Both the position numbers and the translations under genes were made by a program. Below the pieces are notes generated by a model that saw nothing but the letters and a program-made list of their open reading frames with translations, was not told where the DNA came from and made no database searches. Shown piece by piece: positions 24,551-34,678 of a stretch of DNA of 62,637 bases. This DNA is from an uncultured Bacilli bacterium. Lineage in GTDB: Bacteria; Bacillota_I; Bacilli_A; RF39; UBA660. Each line of letters opens with the position of its first letter. Position 1 is the stretch's first letter. The DNA lies in assembly GCA_947623925.1 (NCBI GenBank), contig CANQID010000001.1:68047-130683 (forward strand), in the 5' to 3' direction.

Positions 24551-25840
24551 TTCAAAAGATTTCTTTACATTATATAAATCATATAGAGTTGCAAACAAAA
24601 TATTTGCAGATGTTGCTAATAATAATCCCCACATACCAATATGCAATAAAGAAAATATAAATAAACAAACTGTTCTAATAATCATTGCACCTAACGTTCC
24701 AAACATTGCTACTTTGGCCTTTCCCATAGCTTGTAGACTACTACTTAATGGTGCCTGTATATAATGAAATAAACATATTGGAGCCATAAATCTTATATAA
24801 TTAATACCACTTGTTGTATTATAAATAAGTTTTAATAAGAATGATGGAATTATAAGTATAATTATAGTAAAAGGAATACCTATTAAAAGAGAAAATAAAA
24901 TAGCTTGTTTTATTTTATTTTTTGCGTATTTATATTCTTTATTTGCGTAGCTATAACTTAATGTAGGTATCAATGCTTGTGAAATTGCCATTGTAAAAAA
25001 AGAAGGAAGAAGTACTAGTGGCATAACATATCCATTTATTATTCCATATTCATTTACTATAAAATCATTTGAATAACCCATCATGAGTAAAGTTGCAGTT
25101 AAAATAATTGGTTCAAAAAAATACCCAATATTTCCAATTATTCTAGAACTAGTAGTAGGTAGGCTTATAGATAATATTTCTCTTAAATTATCTTTATTAG
25201 GTTTAATATCTTCTTTTTTTAATTTAAAATTTTTAGGTAAAAAGAAGAACAATATAAATATAGAAGTAAGTTCACTTGCAATATTAGAAAGTACTACAAA
25301 CATAATTGCAACTTCTATACCTTTTTGTAAAAATACAGGTATACCAACTATCAATATTATAAGTCTTACTATATCTTCTGTAATATTTGAAATAACATGT
25401 GGTAACATTTTTTGTTTTCCAAAAAAATATCCTCTAATTATACTAGAAATACTAATAAAAGGTAGTACAAAACCAATAGATATAATTCCTAAATATACTC
25501 TAGGTTCATGAAGTAAATTATTAGATAAGAAATGTCCAAAAGTGAAAAGAAAAATCATTATTATTATATTAACAATTACAGTTACTGGAAAAGCACTTGC
25601 AACTAGATTTTTATTATTTCTTTTATCTTCGGAAACTAATTTAGAAATTGCAACAGGAAGTCCTAATTGTGCTATTGCAATTAAAAGCATAAAAGTAGGC
25701 GATAAAATCATATAAATTCCAATACCTTTAGTTCCTAACAATCTAGTCATAACTATTTTAATAATCATTCCAAGAATCTTTGTTATAAATCCTCCTATAA
25801 TTAATATTAAAGTAGATTTAATAAATTTGTTTTTTTTCAT
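24545..25840 (-). CDS. spoVB: Polysaccharide biosynthesis flippase, SpoVB/MurJ-like (MOP superfamily)
   Basis: The 431-residue protein has about 12 to 13 membrane helices and starts KSTLILIIGGFITKILGMII, typical of SpoVB-type proteins; RGYFFGKQKMLPHVIS and QALIPTLSYSYANKEY are other MOP-exporter features. SpoVB-like proteins and MurJ flip lipid II or related lipid-linked sugars. The TIGR04086 gene and comN nearby match the spoVB locus of Bacillus. It might be the main lipid II flippase of this organism because no other MurJ is in view. It is slightly shorter than SpoVB (about 518). Confidence 0.8.
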   Translation of the reverse strand: MKKNKFIKSTLILIIGGFITKILGMIIKIVMTRLLGTKGIGIYMILSPTFMLLIAIAQLGLPVAISKLVSEDKRNNKNLVASAFPVTVIVNIIIMIFLFTFGHFLSNNLLHEPRVYLGIISIGFVLPFISISSIIRGYFFGKQKMLPHVISNITEDIVRLIILIVGIPVFLQKGIEVAIMFVVLSNIASELTSIFILFFFLPKNFKLKKEDIKPNKDNLREILSISLPTTSSRIIGNIGYFFEPIILTATLLMMGYSNDFIVNEYGIINGYVMPLVLLPSFFTMAISQALIPTLSYSYANKEYKYAKNKIKQAILFSLLIGIPFTIIILIIPSFLLKLIYNTTSGINYIRFMAPICLFHYIQAPLSSSLQAMGKAKVAMFGTLGAMIIRTVCLFIFSLLHIGMWGLLLATSANILFATLYDLYNVKKSFES

Positions 25841-25918
25841 AGTTTCTCCTTTAAAAATCTTTTTATTTCATATATAATATATATGTGGATACTTAAAACT
25901 TTATTATTGGAGGAATAT

Positions 25919-26191
25919 ATGGATATAAATTTTAGTAGTTTAAAAGAGTTGTATGAAAGGGTAAAACCCGCTTTAACAACTAAAAAGGAAGAAATGAGAA
26001 GATGTGGAATAAATTATATAAAAGAAGAAGATATTTGGAATTATTTTAAAGAAACAAAATGGATAAAAGCAACTGATCTTTCTTTATATCAAATGGTTAC
26101 AGATATTTTAAATACTGATAATATTCTTATAGAAGATTATTTTAAAGAAAAAATTTCAAGACAAGTTCGTAATCCTAATTTAGAAGAGTAG
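25919..26191 (+). CDS. comN: ComN-like post-transcriptional regulator
   Basis: The 90-residue protein (LKELYERVKPALTTKKEEM at about 6-24, then EEDIWNYFKETKWIKA and LYQMVTDILN) matches the post_transcript_reg family of ComN/YrzD. In Bacillus, ComN acts on comE operon mRNA and is located at division sites with DivIVA. Its place beside spoVB and before relA is also seen in Bacillus. Start at 25919 is set by GGAGG. It ends seven bases before relA, which suggests one transcript. Confidence 0.8.
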   Translation: MDINFSSLKELYERVKPALTTKKEEMRRCGINYIKEEDIWNYFKETKWIKATDLSLYQMVTDILNTDNILIEDYFKEKISRQVRNPNLEE

Positions 26192-26198
26192 GTGTGTT

Positions 26199-28361
26199 AT
26201 GAAGAAAATTAATGTTACATACGATAGTGTATTTAAAGCAATAAAATCTTATATAGATGATGAATCTGAATTAAAAGTAATAACTAAGGCTTATAAATAT
26301 GCATTTGAGAAACACTTTGGTCAAAAAAGATTAACAGGAGAAGATTATATAATTCATCCACTTAGTGTCGCTCAAATATTAACTGAAATTTATGCTGACT
26401 ATGAATGTTTATCAGCAGCATTTTTACATGATGTTTTAGAAGATTGTAATGTTACAAAAGAAGAACTTATAAATGAATTTGGTGAAAATATAACAAATCT
26501 AGTTGAAGGTGTAACTAAAATAAATAGATTAAATTTTAACGGTGTTAGTGAAGCTATGAACGCTAATTACAGAAAAATATTAGTAGGTCTTTGTGAAGAT
26601 GTAAGAGTAATAATAGTAAAACTAGCAGATAGACTTCATAATATGAGAACACTTTATGTTTTACCAGAAAAAAGACAAAAAGAAAAAGCAAAAGAAACAC
26701 TTGATATTTTAATACCAATTGCTCATAGACTTGGTATGAATAAAATAAAATCAGAATTAGAGGATTTATCTCTTAGGTATTATAAACCTGATATTTATTT
26801 TGATATATCTGAAAAACTAAATCAAACAAAAGCAGAAAGAGAAAAAATAGTTTTAGAAATGCAAAATAAAGTTAGTGAACTATTAAATAAAAATAATATA
26901 AAACATGAGATAAAAGGAAGAGCAAAAAGTATTTTTAGTATTTATAAAAAATTAGATAAAGGTAAAAAATTTAACGACATATATGATTTACTTGCACTTC
27001 GTGTATTCGTAAATACAGAACAAGAATGTTATCAAGCGCTTGGTTATATTCATTCAAAATATAGGCCAATTCCTAAAAGGTTTAAAGATTATATTGCAAT
27101 GCCTAAAAGTAATATGTATCAATCATTACATACAACAGTATTTGGAATAGATGGATATTTATTTGAAATACAAATAAGAACATATGAAATGGATTTAGTT
27201 GCAGAAAATGGTATTGCTTCACATTGGTCATATAAAGAACATGGAAGTAATGTAAAAGCAGACATGCAAAATGATATGGAAAAGAAACTACAATTTTTTA
27301 GAACAATAATGGAAATGAAAGACGAAAAAGATGATAAAAACTTTGTTGAAGCAGTTAAAGAGGATTCATTTAAAGAAGTTATATATGTTTTTACACCTAA
27401 AGGTGATGTAATAGAACTTCCAAAAGGTTCAACACCAATTGATTTTGCTTATAGAGTACATAGTGATATAGGAGATCATTTAGTAGGCGCTATTGTAAAC
27501 GAAATGTTAGTTCCAATTGATTATGAGTTAAAAAATGATGATGTAGTTAAAATAAATATTAATAAAAACTCTATGGGACCTAACTATGAATGGTTAAATA
27601 TAGTAAAAACTCCACAAGCAAGAAATAAAATACGTGCATTTTTTAATAGATTAGATAAAGATGAAAATATAAGACAAGGTGAAGAATTATTACAAAAGGA
27701 ATTAAGAAAAAGAAAAATTCCATTTAATGATTTTTTGAATTCTGAAAATATACAAAAAATAAAAGATGAACTTAAAATACAAGATCTAAATGAATTATAT
27801 ATAAATCTATCAAATAATAAAATTTTACCTTCTACTGTTTATAATATAATAAATGTAGAAGATAATAAAAATGAAAAAATACTTAAAAGTGTTACAGATA
27901 ATAATATAAAAAATACAAATATAGGAAAAACAGACATATATATAGAGGGAATATCAAATATTAAAACAAATATTGCATCTTGTTGTAAACCAGTTCCTGG
28001 TGAAAAAATAATAGGATATATTACTAAAGGAAAAGGAATATCAGTACATAAAATAAACTGTTCAAATGTAATTAACTTAAAAGAAAGATTAATAGAAGTT
28101 CATTGGAATCCAATTATAACTAAGAAATATTATGCAACAATACTTGTACATTCTAAAAAAGATGAAAATATTCTTTTAAACATAATTACTAAATCAAATT
28201 CATTAAATATAACAGTAAGTAGTATAAAAACAATGAATAATAGTGATAATACAATATATAGTATTACTGTTTTAGTTGAAAATATTGATAAATTACTCAA
28301 ATTTATGAATGATATAAAAACAATAAACAATGTAATTGATGTAGAAAGGAGTATAGGATGA
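26199..28361 (+). CDS. relA: Bifunctional (p)ppGpp synthetase/hydrolase
   Basis: The 720-residue RSH enzyme makes and degrades (p)ppGpp. The HD hydrolase domain is intact (YIIHPLSVA and FLHDVLED, about 46-90). The synthetase domain has GRAKSIFSIYKKL, YRPIPKRFKDYIAMPK and YQSLHTTVFG (about 238-315). The TGS domain is VYVFTPKGDVIELPKGSTP (split at 395) and the C terminus has the zinc-finger-like SCCKPVPGEKIIGY and an ACT domain. So both activities should be present. It overlaps dtd by four bases (ATGA), as a relA-dtd operon like that of Bacillus. Confidence 0.95.
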   Translation: MKKINVTYDSVFKAIKSYIDDESELKVITKAYKYAFEKHFGQKRLTGEDYIIHPLSVAQILTEIYADYECLSAAFLHDVLEDCNVTKEELINEFGENITNLVEGVTKINRLNFNGVSEAMNANYRKILVGLCEDVRVIIVKLADRLHNMRTLYVLPEKRQKEKAKETLDILIPIAHRLGMNKIKSELEDLSLRYYKPDIYFDISEKLNQTKAEREKIVLEMQNKVSELLNKNNIKHEIKGRAKSIFSIYKKLDKGKKFNDIYDLLALRVFVNTEQECYQALGYIHSKYRPIPKRFKDYIAMPKSNMYQSLHTTVFGIDGYLFEIQIRTYEMDLVAENGIASHWSYKEHGSNVKADMQNDMEKKLQFFRTIMEMKDEKDDKNFVEAVKEDSFKEVIYVFTPKGDVIELPKGSTPIDFAYRVHSDIGDHLVGAIVNEMLVPIDYELKNDDVVKININKNSMGPNYEWLNIVKTPQARNKIRAFFNRLDKDENIRQGEELLQKELRKRKIPFNDFLNSENIQKIKDELKIQDLNELYINLSNNKILPSTVYNIINVEDNKNEKILKSVTDNNIKNTNIGKTDIYIEGISNIKTNIASCCKPVPGEKIIGYITKGKGISVHKINCSNVINLKERLIEVHWNPIITKKYYATILVHSKKDENILLNIITKSNSLNITVSSIKTMNNSDNTIYSITVLVENIDKLLKFMNDIKTINNVIDVERSIG

Positions 28362-28795
28362 AAGTTGTAGTTACTAGAGTAATAAGTGCAAATGTAAAAG
28401 TCGATAATAAGATAGTTGGACAAATAAATAATGGCTTATTAGTTTTAGTAGGTTTTACTAATTTTGATACTTCAAAAGATATAGATTATATTGTAGATAA
28501 AATAATAAATTTGAGAATATTTAATGATGAATTTGGTATAATGAATAAATCTGCATTAGAATTAAATAAAGAAATTTTAAGTGTTTCACAATTTACTTTA
28601 TATGCTGATGTTAAAAATGGAAGAAGACCTAGTTATATTAATGCTCTAAATGGAAATGATGCAATAAAACTTTATGATGAATTTAATAATAAGTTAAAAA
28701 AACATCTTAATATACAAACAGGTATATTTGGGGCAGATATGAAAGTAGAAAGTATAAATGATGGCCCTGTTACCATTATTATAGAAAGTAGGTAA
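28358..28795 (+). CDS. dtd: D-aminoacyl-tRNA deacylase
   Basis: Dtd removes D-amino acids from mischarged tRNA. The 145-residue protein has the family motifs SVSQFTLYAD (with the SQxT active site, about 77-86), GRRPSY and the C-terminal NDGPVT (the cross-subunit Gly-Pro motif). Length is normal. It overlaps relA by four bases and is followed after three bases by the permease gene. Confidence 0.95.
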   Translation: MKVVVTRVISANVKVDNKIVGQINNGLLVLVGFTNFDTSKDIDYIVDKIINLRIFNDEFGIMNKSALELNKEILSVSQFTLYADVKNGRRPSYINALNGNDAIKLYDEFNNKLKKHLNIQTGIFGADMKVESINDGPVTIIIESR

Positions 28796-28798
28796 AAT

Positions 28799-29869
28799 AT
28801 GATAAAAAATAAACTTGATTTTAAATTAATAAATGTAGCAATCTTTGTATTAATAGTATTTTTAATGTATCAAACTAGTGGTTTATGGATAGGAATAGTT
28901 GCTAAACTAATTACAATTATAGCGCCATTTTTCTTTGGGTTTGCAGTAGCTTATGCATTAAATCCATGTGTTAGATTTTTAATAGAAAAAGGATTACCTA
29001 AATGGTTAAGTATATTAACAGTTGTAGTAGTTGTAATTGGTATATTTGTAACAATTATATTAATTGCTGGTCCTTTACTATTTGGACAGTTATCTAGTCT
29101 ATTTACTGGAATTATTTCTTTTTTCAAAGAAATTTCTGCAACTTATGATCTTAATTTTGGAACTATACAAAATACTTTAAATAAAACTTTTACAGATATT
29201 TTGTCTGATCTTGGAAATTATGTTTCAAATGGTGCAATTAATTTTATTAGTGTTTCACTTGGATTTTTATCTGCACTTTTAGTAGGAGTATCTGCTGCAA
29301 TATACTTTTTAATAGATATGGATAAAATAAGAAAAGAAGTAAAAAATTTTGTAAGAAAAAAATCTAAAAAACTATTTAGATATTTACATATATTAGATCA
29401 ACAAATGAAAAAATATTTAGTTGGATTTATGAAAATATTAGTTATAAACTTTTTCCTTTATACATTTGCTTTTTTTATAGTAGGACATCCTAATGCTTTA
29501 CTTTTAGGTTTACTTGCTTCAATTGCTTCTATAGTTCCTTATTTTGGTGGTATATTTACAAATTTAATAGCACTTGTAACAGCATTTGTAGTAAGCCCTG
29601 CATTATTTATTAAAACACTTATTGCAGTTATAATTTTATCAATATTAGATGGTAATTTAATAAGTCCACTTGTTTATGGAAAATCTAATCAAATGCATCC
29701 AATATTAATTATACTTGCAATATTTGCATCTGGCTTATTATTTGGTATGGTAGGTATTATTTTAGCGCTTCCAATTTCTATTATTGTAGTTACTACAATT
29801 AAATATTTTAAACCAGATATATCAGATATGATTGATGATTTAACAGAAGAAAAGAAAGCAAAAAAATAA
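28799..29869 (+). CDS. AI-2E family transporter (UPF0118/DUF20 permease)
   Basis: The 356-residue protein has about eight membrane helices, an extracytoplasmic segment (about 100-160) and the family motif IVPYFGGIFTNLIAL plus DGNLISPLVYGKS. Members include TqsA (autoinducer-2 exporter) and Na+(Li+)/H+ antiporters, so the name does not define the substrate. The acidic/Lys tail DDLTEEKKAKK is cytoplasmic. It is the last gene of the comN-relA-dtd run and has a terminator at 29884. Confidence 0.85.
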   Translation: MIKNKLDFKLINVAIFVLIVFLMYQTSGLWIGIVAKLITIIAPFFFGFAVAYALNPCVRFLIEKGLPKWLSILTVVVVVIGIFVTIILIAGPLLFGQLSSLFTGIISFFKEISATYDLNFGTIQNTLNKTFTDILSDLGNYVSNGAINFISVSLGFLSALLVGVSAAIYFLIDMDKIRKEVKNFVRKKSKKLFRYLHILDQQMKKYLVGFMKILVINFFLYTFAFFIVGHPNALLLGLLASIASIVPYFGGIFTNLIALVTAFVVSPALFIKTLIAVIILSILDGNLISPLVYGKSNQMHPILIILAIFASGLLFGMVGIILALPISIIVVTTIKYFKPDISDMIDDLTEEKKAKK

Positions 29870-29883
29870 ATACTTTGTAAATT

Positions 29884-29908
29884 AAACTATTTTATATAGT
29901 TTTTTTTT
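29884..29908 (+). terminator. Terminator of the relA operon
   Basis: AAACTAT and ATAGTTT with a short loop, followed by eight T residues. Confidence 0.65.
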
Positions 29909-29953
29909 ACTGTTTGTAGTATTATATAAGATAGTGAAGTTGGAGAGTTGTTT

Positions 29954-31255
29954 ATGAAAAAAAGAAGGAAATTAAAAAAAGAAAGAATATTTAGATGGTT
30001 TAGTATTTTATTTATTGGATTTTTATTTGTCTTTTTTAGTTCTAGATTAGTTTATAATTATATATTAGAACATAAAAATAATAGTGAAAATGTATCTAAT
30101 TCACTTTCAGATAAAATCGTATCAAGTATTAATGAGAAAAATTTAAAGTATTCAAGTGATAAAACAATTTTGAAAGGTGAAATACAAAATAATTATATTT
30201 CATACTCTGGAATACTTTGGAGAGTAATTTCAGTTGAAAATGGAAACATAAAAATGGTATCAGATGACAGCATTACTATGCTTCCTTGGGGAACTAATAA
30301 ATCATATAAAGAATCTAATATATACAAGTGGTTAAATGATAATTTAGAACATAATTTAACAGATAAAAGCACTTATTTACAAGAAAGTGAATTTTGTATA
30401 AATAATACAAATGAAATAAATATAAGTAATTGTTCAAACATAAATAGTTATATTTCAATTCTTTCAATGAATGATTATATAGAATCAGGAGCAAATGAAG
30501 GATTTTTAAATAATGATACTTATTTTTGGTTAGCATCTAATAATGATAAAAACAATGCATGGTATGTGTTTGATGATGGTGGTATTAAAGTTGATACTGA
30601 TAACCATATATATGGTGTAAGGCCTGTTGTTACACTTAAGAGTATAGATTATTTTTATGGAGATGGTACAGTTGATTCACCTTATTTAGTATCTAATGAT
30701 CCTGTTGATAAGTTAAGTGAAGTAGAATTAGGAAGTTATATAGATTATAGTGGATATACTTGGAAAGTTGTTGATAAAACACAAAATTCGATAAAGGTTG
30801 TATTAGATAGTCCGCTAAAAATAAATAATAGTGAAATAGAAAAAATATATTCTAAAAAGTATTATGAATTTGATTTAAATGATAAAAATGGTATTGCATA
30901 CTATTTAAATAATACTTTTTATAAAACATTAAAAAATAGAGAATATTTAAATAAAGGTACTTTTTATATTGGTAAATATGAATCATTTGATTTAGAAGAA
31001 ATATCAAGTGAAAGTGTTGATGCTTATGTTGGTTTATTAACACTTGGAGATATATTTTTAAATGAAAATGATGATATGTATTTATTAAGTTCAATTACAA
31101 ACGATAATACGATACCTGTAATTAATAAAAATAATACAATATTTTATAATTTAATAAATTATGAATCAAAAATAAAACCAGTAATATTTTTAAATGATGA
31201 AATAGAAATAAAAGGTGGAATTGGAGATAAAAACTATCCTTTTGAATTGAGGTGA
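29954..31255 (+). CDS. Membrane-anchored protein with two DUF6273-like domains
   Basis: The 433-residue protein has a Lys/Arg-rich N terminus and one membrane helix (about 15-35), so most of it is outside the cell. Two copies of a module follow. Copy 1 (about 75-235) has YISYSGILWRVISVENG, IYKWLN, YFWLAS and GVRPVVTLKS. Copy 2 (about 245-433) has YIDYSGYTWKVVDK, a degenerate middle and KPVIFLNDEI. The pattern (Y-x-G-x-x-W-[RK]-V, W-L-N, W-L-A-S, V-R-P-V) is that of DUF6273-like domains. The prepilin at 42676 ends with a related module. Start chosen at the ATG 29954 with GGAGAG upstream. It precedes the glycosidase gene by five bases. Confidence 0.6.
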   Translation: MKKRRKLKKERIFRWFSILFIGFLFVFFSSRLVYNYILEHKNNSENVSNSLSDKIVSSINEKNLKYSSDKTILKGEIQNNYISYSGILWRVISVENGNIKMVSDDSITMLPWGTNKSYKESNIYKWLNDNLEHNLTDKSTYLQESEFCINNTNEINISNCSNINSYISILSMNDYIESGANEGFLNNDTYFWLASNNDKNNAWYVFDDGGIKVDTDNHIYGVRPVVTLKSIDYFYGDGTVDSPYLVSNDPVDKLSEVELGSYIDYSGYTWKVVDKTQNSIKVVLDSPLKINNSEIEKIYSKKYYEFDLNDKNGIAYYLNNTFYKTLKNREYLNKGTFYIGKYESFDLEEISSESVDAYVGLLTLGDIFLNENDDMYLLSSITNDNTIPVINKNNTIFYNLINYESKIKPVIFLNDEIEIKGGIGDKNYPFELR

Positions 31256-31260
31256 TTTAA

Positions 31261-32265
31261 GTGGTACAAGAAAAAAAGAAAATAAAAAAAACTACAATTT
31301 TACTTGCAGTATTAGATTTTTTAGCTATAGTTTGCTTATTTTTAATGTATGGACCTATATCATACTTTAGAAATTTATGGGTAACTTCAGCAATGACAAC
31401 TAAATCCCATAAATATTTAGCTAGAACATTTTTTAATGAAGATACTATAAATAAAATAGTTTCAGGAAACTATGTAGTAAATAGTGGAGATACAACGGAT
31501 GCAAGTATAATAAAAATAGGTCAAATAAAAGAAAAGGATACTTATGAATCAATATATGAAGAACAAATATTAAAAAAAGATGAAGGAAATGATTTATATA
31601 AAATAGTTGAAGTAACAGGCCCTAACTATAAAGGATATATGGCAGTAATATATGATCCTTCAAGAGTTACACTAGGAACCGCTAAATATTTTGGTAGAGG
31701 TGGACAAACTATCGATAAAATATTAGAAAATAATGATGCAATACTTGGAATAAATGCAAATGGATTTTCTGATGGGGGTAGAATTGATGAAAATTTAGGT
31801 AGTATTCCAACAGGTAATGTAATAAAAAATGGAAAAGTAATATGGAAAAGTAGTGATAGTGGTAATCTAATTGGATTTAATAATGATAATGTTTTAGTTT
31901 TATATAATGGAACTTTAGAAAATGCAATAAAAGAAGGTATTAGAGATGCAATGGAATTTGGACCATTTCTAATTGTAAATGGAAAACCTGCTGAAGTTAA
32001 AGGTAATGGTGGTTGGGGTATTGCACCTAGAACTGCAATCGCACAAAGACAAGATGGAATAGTATTGTTTTTAGTAGTTGATGGAAGGAGTAGTTCAAGT
32101 ATTGGTGTTGATATGCAAGAACTTATAAATATATTTACTAGATATAAAGCATATAATGCAGCAAATTTAGATGGTGGTGGATCATCCGTTTTGTATGCAA
32201 ATGGAAAAATAATTAATAATGTGTCTACATTAAGATATATACCAACAGCATGGATACTTAAATAA
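31261..32265 (+). CDS. Phosphodiester glycosidase family protein (NAGPA domain), membrane-anchored
   Basis: The 334-residue protein has one N-terminal membrane helix (about 10-30) and an extracytoplasmic NAGPA domain: ILGINANGFSDGG (about 160-172), IAPRTAIAQRQDGIVLFLVV (about 258-277) and NAANLDGGGSSVLYANG (about 299-315). The family includes the human mannose-6-phosphate uncovering enzyme and Bacillus YngK/SpoIIR-linked relatives; bacterial members may cleave sugars from wall glycopolymers or exopolysaccharide. Start is GTG with AGGTGAT four bases ahead. It is coupled to the DUF6273-like gene, so both may act at the surface. Confidence 0.85.
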   Translation: MVQEKKKIKKTTILLAVLDFLAIVCLFLMYGPISYFRNLWVTSAMTTKSHKYLARTFFNEDTINKIVSGNYVVNSGDTTDASIIKIGQIKEKDTYESIYEEQILKKDEGNDLYKIVEVTGPNYKGYMAVIYDPSRVTLGTAKYFGRGGQTIDKILENNDAILGINANGFSDGGRIDENLGSIPTGNVIKNGKVIWKSSDSGNLIGFNNDNVLVLYNGTLENAIKEGIRDAMEFGPFLIVNGKPAEVKGNGGWGIAPRTAIAQRQDGIVLFLVVDGRSSSSIGVDMQELINIFTRYKAYNAANLDGGGSSVLYANGKIINNVSTLRYIPTAWILK

Positions 32266-32808
32266 TTAATTTATTAAAAAAGTATTAATACCATATTTTT
32301 CACTCATCGGATCGAAGAAAAATGGTGAAATTATTGGATTGTATGTTAAATAAGCAAATATTATATAAGTAATTATAATCATAATCATAGAAACTATATT
32401 TAAAAAATTATAGTTTCTTTTCATTGAAAGAATTTTATATGAAATAATTTCAGTAACAATTATTGATATGAAAAGCAATATAAATGTTACTATCATGTTT
32501 TCACCTATAGAGTAATATATAGGTAAATAGATTAATAAAAATATTGTAATATTAGAAACAATCGAAATAAAGATATTAAATATGTAATTATTAAATTTAA
32601 TATTAAATTTTTTAAGTAAAATATATTCTATAATACTATAGATTAATATTGAAGAAGCAATCATTTTCATATGTTCAAAAATACTTTCATTTACAGGAAA
32701 AAAAATAGAAAATAAAGTATTAGGTAATAAATCATATAAAAAATGACATAAAAAATTAAGTAAAAAAATTGATATTATGGAAATAATTTTTAATTTTTTT
32801 AAGTTCAT
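32266..32808 (-). CDS. DUF6512-like membrane protein
   Basis: The 180-residue hydrophobic protein has five or six membrane helices. The segment CHFLYDLLPNTLFSIFFPVN followed by ESIFEHMKM near the N terminus matches the DUF6512 pattern. Function is unknown. Its stop codon lies directly against the end of the converging glycosidase gene (no spacer). The ribosome site is GAGGTGAAT. Confidence 0.6.
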   Translation of the reverse strand: MNLKKLKIISIISIFLLNFLCHFLYDLLPNTLFSIFFPVNESIFEHMKMIASSILIYSIIEYILLKKFNIKFNNYIFNIFISIVSNITIFLLIYLPIYYSIGENMIVTFILLFISIIVTEIISYKILSMKRNYNFLNIVSMIMIIITYIIFAYLTYNPIISPFFFDPMSEKYGINTFLIN

Positions 32809-32923
32809 AAATTCACCTCTTTATTTAATAATATGGTTAAAATATGAAAAAAAACTCAAAAATTTGTATAAAAAAAAGGAAATATAAAAGTTTTGTCGTA
32901 TATTAATATTAGGGTGTGATTAT

Positions 32924-34666
32924 ATGGACATTTTAAGTAGTGATGAAATTAAAAACATTAGAACTAGTGTTGATATAGTTGAATTAATATCTAAATATAT
33001 TCCACTTACACAAAGAGGAAAAAATTATTTTGGAATTTGTCCGTTTCATGATGATCATACACCTAGTATGAGTGTTTCTAAAGAAAAACAAATATATACA
33101 TGCTTTACATGTGGAGCAACAGGTAATGTATTTAAATTTATTCAAGATTATGAAAATGTTTCATTTAGAGAAGCACTAAAAATAGTTGCTGATTATGCAG
33201 GAATAGATATAAACATAGGTTTGATAAAAGAAAAAAAGGCACCTAATCAAGAATTGTACGATATTTATGATATAAGCACTAAATTTTATCAAAATAATAT
33301 AAATACTATAGAAGGTAAAATCGCAAAACAATATTTATATGATAGACAGATTACAGAAGAAATAATAAAAGAATTTCAAATTGGACTAGCTCTTAAAAAT
33401 GATGATTTACTTGTCAGTTTACTTAGTAAAAAAAATTACAGCAAAGAAAGTATTATGAAAAGTGGACTTGTTGTTAAGAGAAAAAGTGGCTATGCTGATA
33501 TATTTTACAAAAGAATAATGTTTCCACTTTATGATTTAAGAGGTAGGGTTGTTGGATATAGTGGTAGAATATATAATGGTGAAGATGACTCAAAATATGT
33601 AAACACAATGGAAACTGAAATATTTAAAAAAGGAGAATTATTGTATAACTATCATAGAGCCAAAGATGAGGCAAGAATTAAAAATCAAATAATTATTGTA
33701 GAAGGTTTTATGGATGTTATAAGATTATATTCAGTTGGAATTAGAAATGTTGTTGCAACTATGGGAACAGCAGTTACAAAAGTACAAGCAAATTTAATTA
33801 AAAGAATGGCAAAAAATGTTATATTATGTTTTGATGGGGATGATGCAGGAGCTAAAGCTACTTTTTCATGTTCAAATGAACTTGCAAATATTGGTGTTAA
33901 AGCTAAAGTAGTTAGACTTGAAGAAAACTTAGATCCTGATGAGTATATAAAAAAATATGGAGTTGAAAAATTCCAATATAAAATAGATAACCCTATTAAT
34001 ATAATGGATTTTAAATTAACATATTTAAAAAAAGGAAAAGATTTTAATAATAATATTGAAAAAGCAGATTATATTAATAATGTTATTTTAGAGTTAAATA
34101 AAATAGATGATGATATATTAAGAGAACTTACAATAAATAAAATAAGTGAAGAATCAGGCTTGAGTATTGATTTATTAAAATCAAAATTAAATATAAGTGA
34201 GCAAAAACAAGAAATAAATGAAATAGTAGAACAAAAAAATAAAAAATTAACAAAATATGAAAAAGCACAGATGTATTTAATATTTTATATGCTTAAAAGT
34301 CCTAGTGTAATAAAAACATATGAAAAAAAAGTTACATATATACCAATAGAAAAATATAGAAAATTAGCATATGAAATAAGTTATTTTTATAAAAAAAATA
34401 ATAAAAATAAAATGGAAGAAGCAGATTTTATAACATATTTATCACAAGAAAACGAAAAATTAATAGATGTTGTAGGTGATATAAATAGTTTAAATTTAAA
34501 AGAAGAATTTACACAAGAAGAAATAGAAGATTATGTTAATGTTATAAATGAATTTAATATAAAAAATGAATGCAAGACATTAAGAAAAAAAATAGATGAA
34601 CAACAAGATATTACAAGCAAAGCTAAAATGTTACAAAGAATTATAGATTTAAAAAAAGAAAAATAA
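32924..34666 (+). CDS. dnaG: DNA primase
   Basis: DnaG lays RNA primers at the replication fork. The 580-residue protein has the N-terminal zinc-binding domain (CPFHDDHTPS and CFTCGATG, Cys/His ligands about 41-66), the RNA-polymerase core (about 110-340) and TOPRIM motifs IIVEGFMDVIRLYSVGI and CFDGDDAGAKA. The C-terminal helicase-binding domain is present but very divergent. It is followed after 12 bases by sigA, as in the classic dnaG-sigA macromolecular synthesis operon. Confidence 0.95.
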   Translation: MDILSSDEIKNIRTSVDIVELISKYIPLTQRGKNYFGICPFHDDHTPSMSVSKEKQIYTCFTCGATGNVFKFIQDYENVSFREALKIVADYAGIDINIGLIKEKKAPNQELYDIYDISTKFYQNNINTIEGKIAKQYLYDRQITEEIIKEFQIGLALKNDDLLVSLLSKKNYSKESIMKSGLVVKRKSGYADIFYKRIMFPLYDLRGRVVGYSGRIYNGEDDSKYVNTMETEIFKKGELLYNYHRAKDEARIKNQIIIVEGFMDVIRLYSVGIRNVVATMGTAVTKVQANLIKRMAKNVILCFDGDDAGAKATFSCSNELANIGVKAKVVRLEENLDPDEYIKKYGVEKFQYKIDNPINIMDFKLTYLKKGKDFNNNIEKADYINNVILELNKIDDDILRELTINKISEESGLSIDLLKSKLNISEQKQEINEIVEQKNKKLTKYEKAQMYLIFYMLKSPSVIKTYEKKVTYIPIEKYRKLAYEISYFYKKNNKNKMEEADFITYLSQENEKLIDVVGDINSLNLKEEFTQEEIEDYVNVINEFNIKNECKTLRKKIDEQQDITSKAKMLQRIIDLKKEK

Positions 34667-34678
34667 GGAGAAATATTT